The notes under the pieces were generated by a model, which saw only the letters and a program-made list of their open reading frames with translations, had not been told where the DNA came from and did no database searches. A DNA stretch of 64,000 bases from Methylomicrobium agile. Lineage in GTDB: Bacteria; Pseudomonadota; Gammaproteobacteria; Methylococcales; Methylomonadaceae. The stretch spans positions 4,078,128 to 4,142,127 of the forward strand of contig NZ_JPOJ01000001.1 in NCBI RefSeq assembly GCF_000733855.1, in the 5' to 3' direction. Shown here in pieces: positions 18,148-28,262 of the stretch; position 1 is the stretch's first letter; every line of letters begins with the position of its first letter. A program made the translations under genes and the position numbers.

Positions 18148-18373
18148 GCTATTTATCTATTTTCAGCCTTCCTGACAAGTTGGTCGATAGGCTAAGACTG
18201 GATGGCCTTTACCCGATTGCCTCTTAAAACGGCCATTTTTGAGAGACAGCAACAGGCAAAACCGATCCGACCCTTTCGGACTTGTTACATCAGTCCGAAT
18301 GACAGTGGTTATCTGAGGGGGACAGAAAAGACCGGCATGGATTGCTGGCTTAGCTAGGAAGTCATCCCTTGCA

Positions 18374-20252
18374 TCACTTGTCAGTTGCAGGGTTTTCATG
18401 AGTTTTAGCGCCTGCCCCGTGCTTTTTTGGGAGTGCTTCATGAGCGGCGACAGGGTGCTCGCCTTTCTCGTAAGCGCGTTTGGACTGGTTCACGGGCATG
18501 GACAACAGGCAGGCCGTATTGATCAGCGCCATGTGCGTCAGTGCCTGCGGAAAGTTTCCGAGCAGGTGCCTTTCGCGGGGATCGTATTCTTCCGCCAACA
18601 ATCCAACATCGTTGCTTAATGCAAGCAGTCGCTCGAAGACAGCCTCGCCTTCGTCGCGTCGTCCCATCAACACCAGGCTGTCTGCAAGCCAGAATGAACA
18701 CGGCAAAAATGTACCTTCGCCCGGCGGCAGCGCGTCCACATCGGCGGTGGGCAAATAGCGCAGCACCAAGCCATCGACGACGAGGTTGCGCGCGATGGCA
18801 TCGACCGTCCCGCGTACACGCGGATCGTCGAGCGGGAGGAAACCGACCTGGGGAATCAAAAGCAGGCTTGCATCGAGATGCGGCGAGCCGTAGGACTGCA
18901 CGAAGGCATTGATTTTCGCATCGTAACCCGCCGCGCAGACTTGCGCGTGGATCGCCTCACGCACTTGCCGCCAACGCTCGACCGGGCCATCCAGCCCGAA
19001 GGCCTCCACGTCCTTGATCGCGCGATCGAAGGCGACCCAGGCCATCACTTTGGAATGGGTGAAATGGCGGCGCGGCCCGCGAACTTCCCAGATGCCCTCA
19101 TCCGGCAACTGCCAGTGCGACTCCAGGAAATTCAGCAGGGCTAGCTGGATTTCCCAGGCATGAGGCTCCGGTTTCAGGCCGGCAGCTCGCGCCAGGTGTA
19201 ACGTATCCATAACTTCACCGTAAACGTCGAGCTGGAACTGCTTCGATGCTGAATTGCCCACACGCACCGGAGCCGCGCCGTCATAGCCGGGAAGCCAGCC
19301 CACCTCGTATTCATCCAGACGCCGCTGACCGGTGACGCTGTAGAGTATCTGCAGATCGCCGGGGCAACCCGCCACCGCGCGGAGCAGCCATTCCCGCCAG
19401 GCAATCGCCTCTTCGTGATAGCCGGCGAGCAATAGCGCGTTCAATGTGAATGTCGCATCACGCAGCCAGCAGTAACGATAGTCCCAGTTGCGCTCACCGC
19501 TCTGTCGTTCCGGCAGTGAAGTCGTGGGCGCCGCAACGATCCCTCCAGTGGGCGCATAGGTCAGGGCCTTCAGCGTGATCAATGAGCGCACGACGGTATT
19601 ACGCCAGCGCCCCTGGTAGGTGCAGCACCCGGACCATTGACGCCACCCATTTTCGGTTGCCGTCAGCGCCTGCTCAGGGTCGAAGGCCTGCTGAATCGCC
19701 TTCGTGAGAAGGGCGGTAAGTGAGCACGAATGGCGTCCGTTCACCCTGGCATACCTGAAACTCGGCGATGGTTTTCATATCTTCGCCGTGGACGGCGACT
19801 GCTGTGCGCAATTCCAGGGTGTCCGGCCCCGCGGTCGCCAAGCGCATATCGCCCAATTTCCGAACTCAGGGTATGATAGAACCGTAATCGAAACGGATGA
19901 TAAGTTCCATGCGCAGGGTCACTCGCCCACTTAACCCTTCGACGATACGCAGAACATCCCAGCGCTCAGCCGAGAGCGGCATGCAGTCGATGATTCGCAC
20001 GGCACCGTCGTCCGTCTCGAATTCAGTTTCCAGAATCAGGGTGCCATCGCGGTACTTGCGTCGAATGCTGCGGATCTCTGCGGCGGGCGCGATCAGCCAG
20101 CGCCCGTGCCCCGGCTCTCCCAGCAACGCCGCGAAACACGCGCCCGAGTCAAAGCGGGGAAAGCAAAGCCAATCGATGGAGCCGTCGCGGCCGACCAATG
20201 CCGCGGTATGACAATCGCCGATCAGTGCGTAGTCTTCAATCGGAAGGGGCAT
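18374..20252 (-). pseudogene. GH15 glucoamylase/trehalase-like gene, broken
   Basis: A glycoside hydrolase family 15 gene of about 626 codons. The N-terminal part has DYALIGDCHTAALVGRDGSIDWLCFPRFDS. The catalytic part has SGERNWDYRYCWLRDATFTL, EYEVGWLPGYDGAAPVRVGN, GIWEVRGPRRHFTHSK and CSFWLADSLV. A TGA at 19866-19868 replaces the Trp expected after FDYGSIIP (TGG to TGA), in the same frame. A frameshift between about 19674 and 19744 then shifts the rest. The start ATG overlaps the zwf stop as TGATG, so the two were translationally coupled. Sequencing error is possible for one lesion but unlikely for both. Confidence 0.82.
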
Positions 20253-21652
20253 CAGTAAACCTCGAGGTTGTACCAGTAGCCGTCCGCAGCGATGAGTGTG
20301 TCCGCCTGTTTCGGTCCCCAGCTGCCGGGCGGGTAAGGATGCGTTCGGTGATGCGTATCAAGAACCGGATCGACCACCGCCCAAGCGGCCTCGACCGCCT
20401 CTTCACGCGTAAAGAGCGCGCTGTCGCCCGCCATCGCATCACTCAACAGCCGCTCATACGGCAGTTCCGCTCCCGGGTACTCGTCCAACAAAAATAGCTC
20501 GTGCTGATCGCCAACGAATTCCTTGCCCGCGCGTTTGACGCGCGCGGCAAGTGCGACAGCCGAATTGGGGGAAAGCCGGAAGCGCAGGTAATTGGCTCGC
20601 CCGCCTGCCGGGGCGGAATCGTCGAACAGTCGTTGCGGTGGCGGCTTTAATTCCACCAAAACCTCGGCTGCCGTGGTAGCCAGGCATTTCCCGGAACGCA
20701 GGTACCATGGCACACCCGCCCAGCGCCAGGAATCAATGAAGAGACGCAGGGCGCAGAAGGTCTCGACATCCGAGTCCGCCGCCACGCCCGGTTCTTTGCG
20801 GTAGCCCGCGTACTGGCCGCGCACCACGTCGTCCGACGTTAGCGGCCGCATGGCATAAAATACTTTGGCCTTCTCGCTGCGGACAGCATTGAAGCCTTGA
20901 TACGCGGGAGGCTCCATGGCGAGTAACGCGACGATCTGAAACAAGTGATTCTGAATGACATCACGCAGGCAACCGGCAGTTTCATAAAATGCACCGCGTC
21001 CCCTCACCCCGAAATCCTCGGCCAGGGTGATCTGCACGCTGGCCACGCAGTTACGGTTCCAGATCGGTTCGAGGAACGAGTTGGCGAAACGGAAATAGAG
21101 GATATTCATGATGGCCTCTTTTCCAAGAAAATGATCGATACGGAAAATCGAGTCTTCTGCGAATTCCGACCGCGCGATGCGATTCAGTTCACGCGCTGAA
21201 GCCAGGTCGCGTCCGAACGGTTTTTCGACGATGACACGTGCTTGATCAGCCAAACCCACGGCACCGAGGCTTTTGATAACCGTGGCAAACAGGGCGGGCG
21301 GAATAGCAAGGTAATGTGCAGGCCGACGAATATCCCCCAATGCTCGTTTAAGTGCCTTGAATGTAGGCAGGTCATTATAATCGCCGCCCACATACTGGAG
21401 CCGGGAAAGAAGGTGGTCGAGAGCGTCCCGATCATCAATTTCGCCGGCATGCTGGATGCTGTCCGTCGCATGGATACGCAGCTGCTCCAGGCTCCACGGC
21501 TGGGCAGCGACTCCTACCACCGGCACCTTGAGAACACCGCGCTTGGCCATTGCGTAGAGCGCAGGAAAGATCATCTTGTAAGCGAGATCGCCCGTTATTC
21601 CGAAGATCACCAGCGCATCGGCTGGCGTTTTGCGACTATGTGAATTGCCCAT
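20252..21652 (-). CDS. zwf: Glucose-6-phosphate 1-dehydrogenase
   Basis: A 466-residue G6PD, which oxidises glucose-6-phosphate and makes NADPH. The cofactor loop is [11 protein letters not shown] (about residues 16-26), in place of the more common GASGDLAKR type. VEKPFGRDL and the catalytic block [21 protein letters not shown] are intact. [14 protein letters not shown] and the C-terminal [10 protein letters not shown] region are present. The start [12 protein letters not shown] at 21652 is preferred to an upstream ATG at 21694 because homology begins here. Slightly short against the usual ~490 residues. It is first in an operon with the broken GH15 gene. Confidence 0.93.
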   Translation of the reverse strand: MGNSHSRKTPADALVIFGITGDLAYKMIFPALYAMAKRGVLKVPVVGVAAQPWSLEQLRIHATDSIQHAGEIDDRDALDHLLSRLQYVGGDYNDLPTFKALKRALGDIRRPAHYLAIPPALFATVIKSLGAVGLADQARVIVEKPFGRDLASARELNRIARSEFAEDSIFRIDHFLGKEAIMNILYFRFANSFLEPIWNRNCVASVQITLAEDFGVRGRGAFYETAGCLRDVIQNHLFQIVALLAMEPPAYQGFNAVRSEKAKVFYAMRPLTSDDVVRGQYAGYRKEPGVAADSDVETFCALRLFIDSWRWAGVPWYLRSGKCLATTAAEVLVELKPPPQRLFDDSAPAGGRANYLRFRLSPNSAVALAARVKRAGKEFVGDQHELFLLDEYPGAELPYERLLSDAMAGDSALFTREEAVEAAWAVVDPVLDTHHRTHPYPPGSWGPKQADTLIAADGYWYNLEVY

Positions 21653-21928
21653 CGCAGCGCTCCTTTTTCTTCTCATTGTGCCCACCAAGCGCACTCCATT
21701 CGCGGGTTTTCACCATGCCTTGGCATGAGCGTTTTCTGACACCGTCGTGGAGACGCCAATGCAGCTTTTCGCCGGTCAAGTCAAAGCGGTCCGCCACGAT
21801 AACAAAAAATCATGAAACATCATTGGGTCTCGAGAGAGATCCAACGAAACCGGCACGGGTTTCTTCCAGATAAAGTTTGCCGGATATCCTGTAAGAGGTT
21901 CCTCCATAGGGGGTTAGTGACGAAGCCC

Positions 21929-22569
<641 letters not shown>

Positions 22570-22613
22570 TTAGCGATAAAATTTTGATTACCCCTCGCAT
22601 GCTAGGTTCAGCG

Positions 22614-22889
22614 ATGCCTCTGATGCTTTATTATTTCCATGACCCCATGTGTAGCTGGTGCTGGGCATTCAGGCCGTGCTGGCAAGACATCGTGGCGGGC
22701 CTTCCTGAGTCTGTCCGAAGCCGACGCGTTCTGGGCGGCCTTGCGCCTGACACGGAGCAGACGATGCCCACCGCCATGCAGGCCAAGCTGAAGGCAATCT
22801 GGCAGACGATTCAAGAAACGGTTCCCGGCACGCCATTCAATTTTGAATTTTGAGACAAATGTACGCCTCGACGCGCCACTTCACGCCGT
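22614..22889 (+). pseudogene. DsbA-family thioredoxin-fold protein, 5' fragment with nonsense codon
   Basis: Begins MPLMLYYFHDPMCSWCWAFRP, a thioredoxin-fold redox motif CSWC typical of FrnE-like DsbA proteins. After FNFEF a TGA (22851-22853) stands where Trp is usual. The same frame goes on for about ten codons (DKCTPRRAT) before the similarity ends and DUF1998-like sequence begins. Only about 90 of ~210 residues survive. Confidence 0.7.
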
Positions 22890-23592
22890 TTCGAATTCTC
22901 CAGTCGCTACGACCCATTCGTGCTATCCGTCGAGCACGAAGCTTTGAAGCGCAGCAAGCTCAGTCGGACCGCCGCGCGTGGCGAACGTACGCCCTTTGTT
23001 CGTTTCCACCATTTGGATAACGACCTGGCGCCCAAGAACGAACTCGAAAAGACAGTTCAGGAACAGGAAACGTTCCGGCTGATGGGAATGCTGGGCATGT
23101 GCGAACTGTGCCTGATTCGAGAGTTCGACCTTTGCAAATTCACCCATGGCTATACTCGGGTCAACGCTTGAGCCGTTTGGGCGCTACTTCTCCGCCTTGC
23201 ATCCAGGGGATGCAAGCACCTACCGCTACGTATATACCCTGCTGCACAGCTATGCCCATCTATTCACGAAGGCGGTAGCCGAACTTTCGGGTCTGGATGT
23301 TGGATCCCTCGGCGAGTATCTCTTCCCTGCCAACCTTGCGTTCGTGGTCTACCGTAATGGCACCACGATGGACTTGGGCAATCTCTCGTCACTATGGCGA
23401 AACGAGAACAACCGATTCCTCGCCCTGCTCCTTGAACCAACCTCGCATCGCTGCAACTCCGGCAGCTTGTGCGATTTCAGTGGCGGTGCTTGCCCAGATT
23501 GCATCATGGTGCCAGAGACCACATGCATCGCCCAGAACCAACTGCTATCTCGTGCCGTGCTTCGGGCGGCCTCGCGCCACGTGAAGACCTAA
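22890..23592 (+). pseudogene. DUF1998-domain protein, 3' fragment (DrmB-like), frameshifted
   Basis: The end of a large DUF1998 protein in two frames. The first (to 23171) holds SRYDPFVLSVEHEALKRS and ends near KFTHGYTRV. The second (from 23146) holds YTLLHSYAHLFTKAVAELSG, LAFVVYRNG and the cysteine cluster CNSGSLCDFSGGACPDC followed by PETTC. This is the C-terminal zinc-binding part found in DISARM DrmB and related helicase-partner proteins. The helicase and other partners are absent. It is fused directly behind the DsbA fragment by a deletion. Confidence 0.65.
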
Positions 23593-23877
23593 CCCATAAG
23601 GCCCAGCGGATTCCTGGTTTCCTTGAGGTAAGCATTGGCGCTCCAACCAACTGAGCACACTGAGGCTTTGGTAGCCTTGGCTCCATACAGCCAAATCGGT
23701 ACCCCAATTTGCACAGCGATTGCAGAAGGTCGCCAATTGGTACGGTGAACTTGCTGACTGGTCAGGGATAATTCCCAGCGTTCACGCGTATCAAGCGCAG
23801 GTAGGCAAACATCAACGAGGTTACAAGTTGCCCCGTCTTCGCAGATAATCGCTTTTGAAAAATACCCATCGAGTACT
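23593..23877. other. No recognisable gene
   Basis: About 285 bp between the DUF1998 fragment and nrtR. A minus-strand open frame of ~107 codons exists but shows no family features and is likely chance or decayed sequence. Confidence 0.4.
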
Positions 23878-24591
23878 TCAATCCTCCAGGTTGCGCACAA
23901 AGGTGTAAGCACCGGAGCTCTGTTTCATCCGGTAGAGAACGGCCGGACGGCCGCCTTCCGAACGTTTCTTCCCAGTATCGATCAACAATTCCGCCTGCTC
24001 TATACGCCGACGAAAAGATTTTTTCTGCAAGGCTTTACCGATCAATACTTCATGCAAGTGCTGGAGCTCCGGCAAGGTGAAGATTTCCGGCAGCGCATAA
24101 GCCGGTATGATCGAATACAATGCCTTTTGCCGCATGCGTTCCCTCGCCAGATTGATGATCGCCTGATGATCGAAGGCTAAATCCATTTGACCGACTTTAT
24201 CTAAGGCCAGCCATTGCGCATCGGCCACGGTCGAAATATGAGATGCGCAAGCTTGATAAGCCATCAAGGCCGTATAGGCAACCGTTACCGACCAGCCGCG
24301 CTTATCGCGCTCGGCATTGCCGATACTTTGTAATTGCTCCAGATAAGGCGGTTCTATCCCCGTCTTCTCTTTCAATTTACGCCGTACCGTCTCTTCCAGG
24401 GTTTTGTCGTGTTCCAGGTCGACGAAGCCGCCCGGCAAGCCCCATTTGCCCCGATCGGGATGGTTTGCGCGCTCGACCAGCAGCACTTTCAAGCATTCTT
24501 CATGATAGGTAAACAGCACCGCATCCACGGTCACTAGAGGGCTGTCATAGTGGTGTTTATTATATTCGGCTAAAAACTGTTTTTCGTCCAT
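23878..24591 (-). CDS. nrtR: NrtR-type Nudix transcriptional regulator of NAD metabolism
   Basis: A 237-residue protein with a Nudix-like domain (VLLVERANHPDRGKWGLPGG, then FVDLEHDKTLEETVRRKLKEKTGI) and a C-terminal winged helix (KALQKKSFRRRIEQAELL, GRPAVLYRM). The Nudix box is degenerate, with KLKEK in place of REUxEE, as is usual for NrtR regulators that sense ADP-ribose or related NAD products and do not hydrolyse Nudix substrates. The ATG at 24591 is chosen; an upstream frame to 24708 has no homology-like sequence. It is divergent from the SPFH and NAD-kinase-like genes, its probable targets. Confidence 0.83.
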   Translation of the reverse strand: MDEKQFLAEYNKHHYDSPLVTVDAVLFTYHEECLKVLLVERANHPDRGKWGLPGGFVDLEHDKTLEETVRRKLKEKTGIEPPYLEQLQSIGNAERDKRGWSVTVAYTALMAYQACASHISTVADAQWLALDKVGQMDLAFDHQAIINLARERMRQKALYSIIPAYALPEIFTLPELQHLHEVLIGKALQKKSFRRRIEQAELLIDTGKKRSEGGRPAVLYRMKQSSGAYTFVRNLED

Positions 24592-24660
24592 TGTAACGTT
24601 CTGTATTTGTGGCCTTTTAGCAATCGGTTTAGGAGGAATGAGCATTGTCTCAAAAATTTG

Positions 24661-24734
24661 TGTCTTTTTGTCACTTTTAGACTTGACAATTAAGTAACTA
24701 TAAGTCACTATTTAATTTAGAGACTAAAAGACAC
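24661..24734 (+). promoter_or_regulatory. Divergent control region with repeated half-sites, candidate NrtR operator
   Basis: Between nrtR and the SPFH gene lie related inverted half-sites: CACTTTTAGACT (24673-24684) and AGACTAAAAGACAC (24721-24734). A further GTCTTTTTGTC lies at the left end. TTGACA at 24683-24688 could be a -35 for the SPFH operon. The ribosome site TAGGAG lies at 24739. Assignment to NrtR rests on position only. Confidence 0.5.
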
Positions 24735-24750
24735 TAATAGGAGAAAAACC

Positions 24751-25773
24751 ATGCTCGTTATCAAATACTTCAAAGCCGATGCTTCGACCTTCGTCATCAA
24801 AACCGTCAACGGCACAGTCCGGAAAAGAGGCAAAGGCTTGAGCTTTTTCTATAACGCCGCTACGGATTCCATCGCGGCGGTGCCGGTCAACGCCCAGGAG
24901 ACACCATTCATTTTTAAGCTATTGACTGCCGATTTCCAGTCGATGACCGTACAAGGTCAAGTGACCTATCGGGTGGTGGCACCGGAAAAAATGGCCGAGA
25001 TGCTGAATTACAGCCTCAAAAACGACGGCCAGACCTACGTGTCGGAAGACCCGTTGAAACTGGCCGATCGGGTGATTCGGATCGTGCAGTCGATCGTACA
25101 AAACAAAGTGCAAGTCACCGGGCTTCGGGAGGCTTTAAAGCTGGGGCAAACGCTGGTTACGCTGATTCGAGAACAACTTGCCGAGGATCTTTCGCTAGCG
25201 GGCTTGGGTATTGCGTTGCTGGACATCTCCATCAGTGCCCTGCAACCCACGCCGGAAACGGCGCGCGCCTTAGAGGCAGAAGCCCGAGAAGCGATTCTGA
25301 AGGAAGCGGATGATGCAATTTATAACCGTCGTAAATCCGCGGTCGAACAGGAGCGAACAATCAAGGAGGCCGAACTGCAAACCGAGCTATCGATGCAGCA
25401 AAAGGAACAGGAAATCGAGGAATCACGCCTCCTGAATCAGCGCGCGATACAGCGTGGCCAAGCCGAGACTGAACGTGAACGCTTACAGGCCGAGATCGCT
25501 GCTGAAACCCAGCGCAAGGAGTTGATCGCCCTGAGCAGCGAAAACAGTCGCCGGCAAGCGGATACAGAAGCCTATGCAATTACCGAACGGATGAGGGCCT
25601 TCAGGGAATTGCCGGTCGAGAACCTGAAGGCCATCGCCATGGCTAAAATGGAGCCGGAGCAATTGATGGCTCTGGCCTTCGAATCTCTCGCACAGAATGC
25701 CGCCAAGATCGGCGAGCTGACTCTCACGCCGGATCTGTTCGGCCATCTCATCAAAAAATCGGTACAACCATGA
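24751..25773 (+). CDS. SPFH/Band-7 (stomatin-like) protein
   Basis: A 340-residue SPFH-domain protein. Residues 1-180 form the SPFH fold (VTYRVVAPEKMAEML, LGIALLDISISALQPTPE). Residues 185-290 are a long charged coiled coil (EQERTIKEAELQTELSMQQK, ETERERLQAEIAAETQRKE). The end is a conserved helix ENLKAIAMAKMEPEQLMALAFE. No N-terminal membrane helix is obvious, unlike stomatins. It overlaps the NAD-kinase-like gene by 4 bp (ATGA), so the two products probably work together. Its role is unknown; SPFH proteins form ring or microdomain scaffolds. Confidence 0.82.
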   Translation: MLVIKYFKADASTFVIKTVNGTVRKRGKGLSFFYNAATDSIAAVPVNAQETPFIFKLLTADFQSMTVQGQVTYRVVAPEKMAEMLNYSLKNDGQTYVSEDPLKLADRVIRIVQSIVQNKVQVTGLREALKLGQTLVTLIREQLAEDLSLAGLGIALLDISISALQPTPETARALEAEAREAILKEADDAIYNRRKSAVEQERTIKEAELQTELSMQQKEQEIEESRLLNQRAIQRGQAETERERLQAEIAAETQRKELIALSSENSRRQADTEAYAITERMRAFRELPVENLKAIAMAKMEPEQLMALAFESLAQNAAKIGELTLTPDLFGHLIKKSVQP

Positions 25774-26693
25774 GCGAGCCTTATCAATACCGCTTTATTC
25801 TGGTGGTGCGCAAAACACGCTTACAGGAGTTGATCGAGCGCTTCAATACCTGGCCACAGGCCCGGTTTTACCTGGAGCACAATCAGGTCGATGCCCAGGA
25901 TTATCTGGATGAACATGATCTTTATCAACGGCGGATTCAGGAAGCGGAGCGGACGCTGAAAGCGTTAGGGCGGTTTCAACGGCTGGAACGGGGCTTGCTT
26001 CCGAACTACCAGTTCAGCCCGGCCGATATTGTGATCACAATCGGCCAGGATGGTTTGGTCGCCAATACGTTGAAATATCTTGACGGCCAGCCGGTGATTG
26101 CGATCAACCCCGACCCGGGCCGCTGGGACGGCAAACTACTGCCTTTCGAAATCGGCGAGTTGAAGGGGGTCGTGACGCGCACCTTGGCTGGCCGCTCGGC
26201 CTGCAAAACGATCACCTTTGCCGAGGCGAAGACCAATGATGGTCAACGCTTGCTGGCGGTTAATGACCTGTTTGTCGGGCCGAAGAGTCATACTTCGGCA
26301 CGCTACCTGCTGGCGTGGAACGGTAGCCAGGAAACCCAGTCATCGTCGGGGATTATCATCTCCACCGGCTTCGGCTCGACCGGCTGGTTTCAGTCGATCC
26401 TGGCCGGTGCTTTGGGAGTAGCTGGCGGTGAGCACCATCCGCTTCAGGGCGGCTTCGCCTGGCATGAATGCCGTCTGCAATTTACCGTGCGCGAACCGTT
26501 TCCAAGCCGGACCACAGGCACTAGCCTGGTATTTGGCGCAATCACACCGGAGATGCCTCTCCAATTGGAATCTCAAATGCCTGAAAACGGCGTAATCTTT
26601 TCGGACGGCATCGAATCCGACTATCTGACGTTCAATTCCGGCACGGTGGCGACAATCAGCCTAGCGGCAAGCCAAGGCCAATTAATTGTTTGA
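25770..26693 (+). CDS. NAD-kinase-like protein
   Basis: A 307-residue protein with the NAD kinase/diacylglycerol kinase fold. The signature GGDGT is replaced by GQDGL (residues 92-96). VIAINPDPGRWDG and the second motif AVNDLFVGPKSH are present, followed by IIISTGFGSTGW (STGST-like). NAD kinases phosphorylate NAD to NADP. The altered first motif means activity must be tested. The N-terminal ~75 residues are extra and helical. It is coupled to the SPFH gene and divergent from NrtR, which fits NAD(P) homeostasis. Confidence 0.75.
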   Translation: MSEPYQYRFILVVRKTRLQELIERFNTWPQARFYLEHNQVDAQDYLDEHDLYQRRIQEAERTLKALGRFQRLERGLLPNYQFSPADIVITIGQDGLVANTLKYLDGQPVIAINPDPGRWDGKLLPFEIGELKGVVTRTLAGRSACKTITFAEAKTNDGQRLLAVNDLFVGPKSHTSARYLLAWNGSQETQSSSGIIISTGFGSTGWFQSILAGALGVAGGEHHPLQGGFAWHECRLQFTVREPFPSRTTGTSLVFGAITPEMPLQLESQMPENGVIFSDGIESDYLTFNSGTVATISLAASQGQLIV

Positions 26694-26810
26694 ACATCAA
26701 TTCAAAACAAAAAATTAACAAAGGGAGAACCACCAATCACAAACCATCTGCTACCGTATTGCTAGCTTGGTTGTTTTGCCAATGCGGCATAACTTGCCTT
26801 TATTGCCCAA

Positions 26811-27041
26811 CAGGATTTACGCAAAAAGCTTGATAGCGAAGGGCACACCATGAGGGGGTGAAGGTCAAAAATACCGGCCTCATTCTTTTATAGTGCCATG
26901 ACGCGTTTAGACTATTGGCAATTTCTGCTGGTCAGCCAGATCAATTATACGTTGACCTATTTTGCCGATCACCATGACGCTTTCAGCCACGATGCCATCA
27001 ACCGCTACCTGCGGCGAGAGCGGATGACGCCGCGTCTGATA
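26811..27041 (+). mobile_element. Left-end fragment of the IS at 28263-29352
   Basis: Begins with the inverted repeat CAGGATTTACGCA, one base different from the ends of the complete copy. It continues through the transposase start (MTRLDYWQFLLVSQINYT at 26898) for about 49 codons to RRERMTPRLI. Beyond 27041 the sequence is unrelated. It lies in inverted orientation to the complete copy, so the two flank the ChaN-like and PPOX genes. Confidence 0.8.
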
Positions 27042-27060
27042 AGCTGGGCCCCTCACTCAC

Positions 27061-27852
27061 ATGTCTCGCGTTTGCGCTTTAATACTCCTGCTGTTCGCTT
27101 ACTCTGCGAGATCGGCAGTGCCCGATCCCATCATGAAAGGCTTACTGCCGGGGACGATTACCTTCATCGGCGAGTCCCATCAGCATGCCGAGTCGGCCGA
27201 ACTGGTTAGAGACTTGGTTTCTGGCCATATCAAGCAAGGACAATGCCTCATTGTGGCACTTGAGATCGCGGACAATCAGCAACCCGCGCTTGATCGTGCA
27301 CTACTCTCCGGAGCTGCTGTATCTTCTGTCCAGATTCCCGCCTCAATCGATCATCCAGCAATGTGGAACTTAATTGAGCATCTAGCAACTTTAACAACAC
27401 AATCGGCTTGCCTAAACGTTGTCGCGATCGATGCGGGCCCCCATAATCCGCGTGATAGGGATGAATGGATGGCTGAGCGGTTAGCTGGCTTAGTCGGTGA
27501 CAGTCCGGCCCTGGTGTTGATTGGGGCTTTGCAGACTTTGAAGAAAGTCAATTGGCTCACCAAAAGCGGCAGACCCTCTGTAGCAGAAAGATTAGCAGCC
27601 AGAGGTTTTCAAGTCAGATCATTTCCGCGGCGATGGCTACCTGAACAATGCATAAACGGCAAACATCGGCATCAGCATTTCGTAAACCCTGATTCCGAGG
27701 AAGCTTTGACGATTTTGAATGAGTCTCTGATGGCATTAATTAATGCCAAGCCGCAGCAGTCAGCGCAAGGAGTGGTGGATGGCTCTGTGGTATGGGAATG
27801 TGATAACCCATCTCTCGCATCACGATTCCGACCAGATATAGTTTCACTTTAG
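27061..27852 (+). CDS. ChaN-like haem-binding/Tiki-superfamily protein
   Basis: A 263-residue exported protein. Residues 1-18 are a signal peptide (CALILLLFAYSARSA). The conserved start TITFIGESHQHAESAELVRDL and LIVALEIADNQQPALDRAL fit the ChaN-like fold, and PALVLIGALQTLKK is the later strand-helix. ChaN proteins bind haem or act as iron-regulated lipoproteins; here no lipobox Cys is seen. Its 3' end overlaps the convergent PPOX gene by 4 bp. It starts 20 bp after the IS fragment, so its original promoter was probably lost or replaced. Confidence 0.6.
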   Translation: MSRVCALILLLFAYSARSAVPDPIMKGLLPGTITFIGESHQHAESAELVRDLVSGHIKQGQCLIVALEIADNQQPALDRALLSGAAVSSVQIPASIDHPAMWNLIEHLATLTTQSACLNVVAIDAGPHNPRDRDEWMAERLAGLVGDSPALVLIGALQTLKKVNWLTKSGRPSVAERLAARGFQVRSFPRRWLPEQCINGKHRHQHFVNPDSEEALTILNESLMALINAKPQQSAQGVVDGSVVWECDNPSLASRFRPDIVSL

Positions 27853-28232
27853 CTAAGTAAAGGGATACAGTCTGAGCCGCACCCGCGCGCGGCGGAGGCC
27901 GCCGAGGTGTCGGGTCGATGCAGTACGCCTCGCGTCGGCGTGACGCTGATTCGCGCATCGGCCCCGCTGCCGATCACGCACCCATCGCCGTCGACGATCA
28001 GGCTGTAGCCTCCGGCCTCGATCGGCGGCCACAGCAGGCTGAGCAACGGACGTGCATCGGCGTTGGCGACGCTGCGCGTCCCGGTGCGCGTTAAAATCCG
28101 ATCTCCTTGCCATTCGATTGATACAGCCACCGCATGCGGCCGGCCATCGTTACCCTGCGTCAACAGATAAGGGCTGGTACCGAAGCGCGCGCTTTCTGCG
28201 CGCAAGCGATCAATAGAAAGCATCTCACTCAT
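27849..28232 (-). CDS. Pyridoxamine 5'-phosphate oxidase-like (PPOX) flavin-binding protein
   Basis: A 127-residue split-barrel protein: FGTSPYLLTQGNDGRPHAVAV at the start, then GDRILTRTGTRSVANADARP and SLLWPPIEAGGYSLIVDG. The pattern matches small PPOX-class proteins that bind FMN or F420. The substrate is unknown. The C-terminal ~20 residues are low-complexity (SAASAARGCGSD). Confidence 0.7.
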   Translation of the reverse strand: MSEMLSIDRLRAESARFGTSPYLLTQGNDGRPHAVAVSIEWQGDRILTRTGTRSVANADARPLLSLLWPPIEAGGYSLIVDGDGCVIGSGADARISVTPTRGVLHRPDTSAASAARGCGSDCIPLLS

Positions 28233-28262
28233 ATGGATACCTCAATCATTTACTTTGAATGC

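Noticed and set aside
18163..18441. 92-codon minus-strand frame after the Argonaute gene
   Set aside because: No recognisable features, and it overlaps the end of the GH15 gene in another frame; probably chance.
23589..23912. 107-codon minus-strand frame downstream of nrtR
   Set aside because: Overlaps nrtR and the DUF1998 fragment ends, with no family pattern or ribosome site; treated as non-coding.
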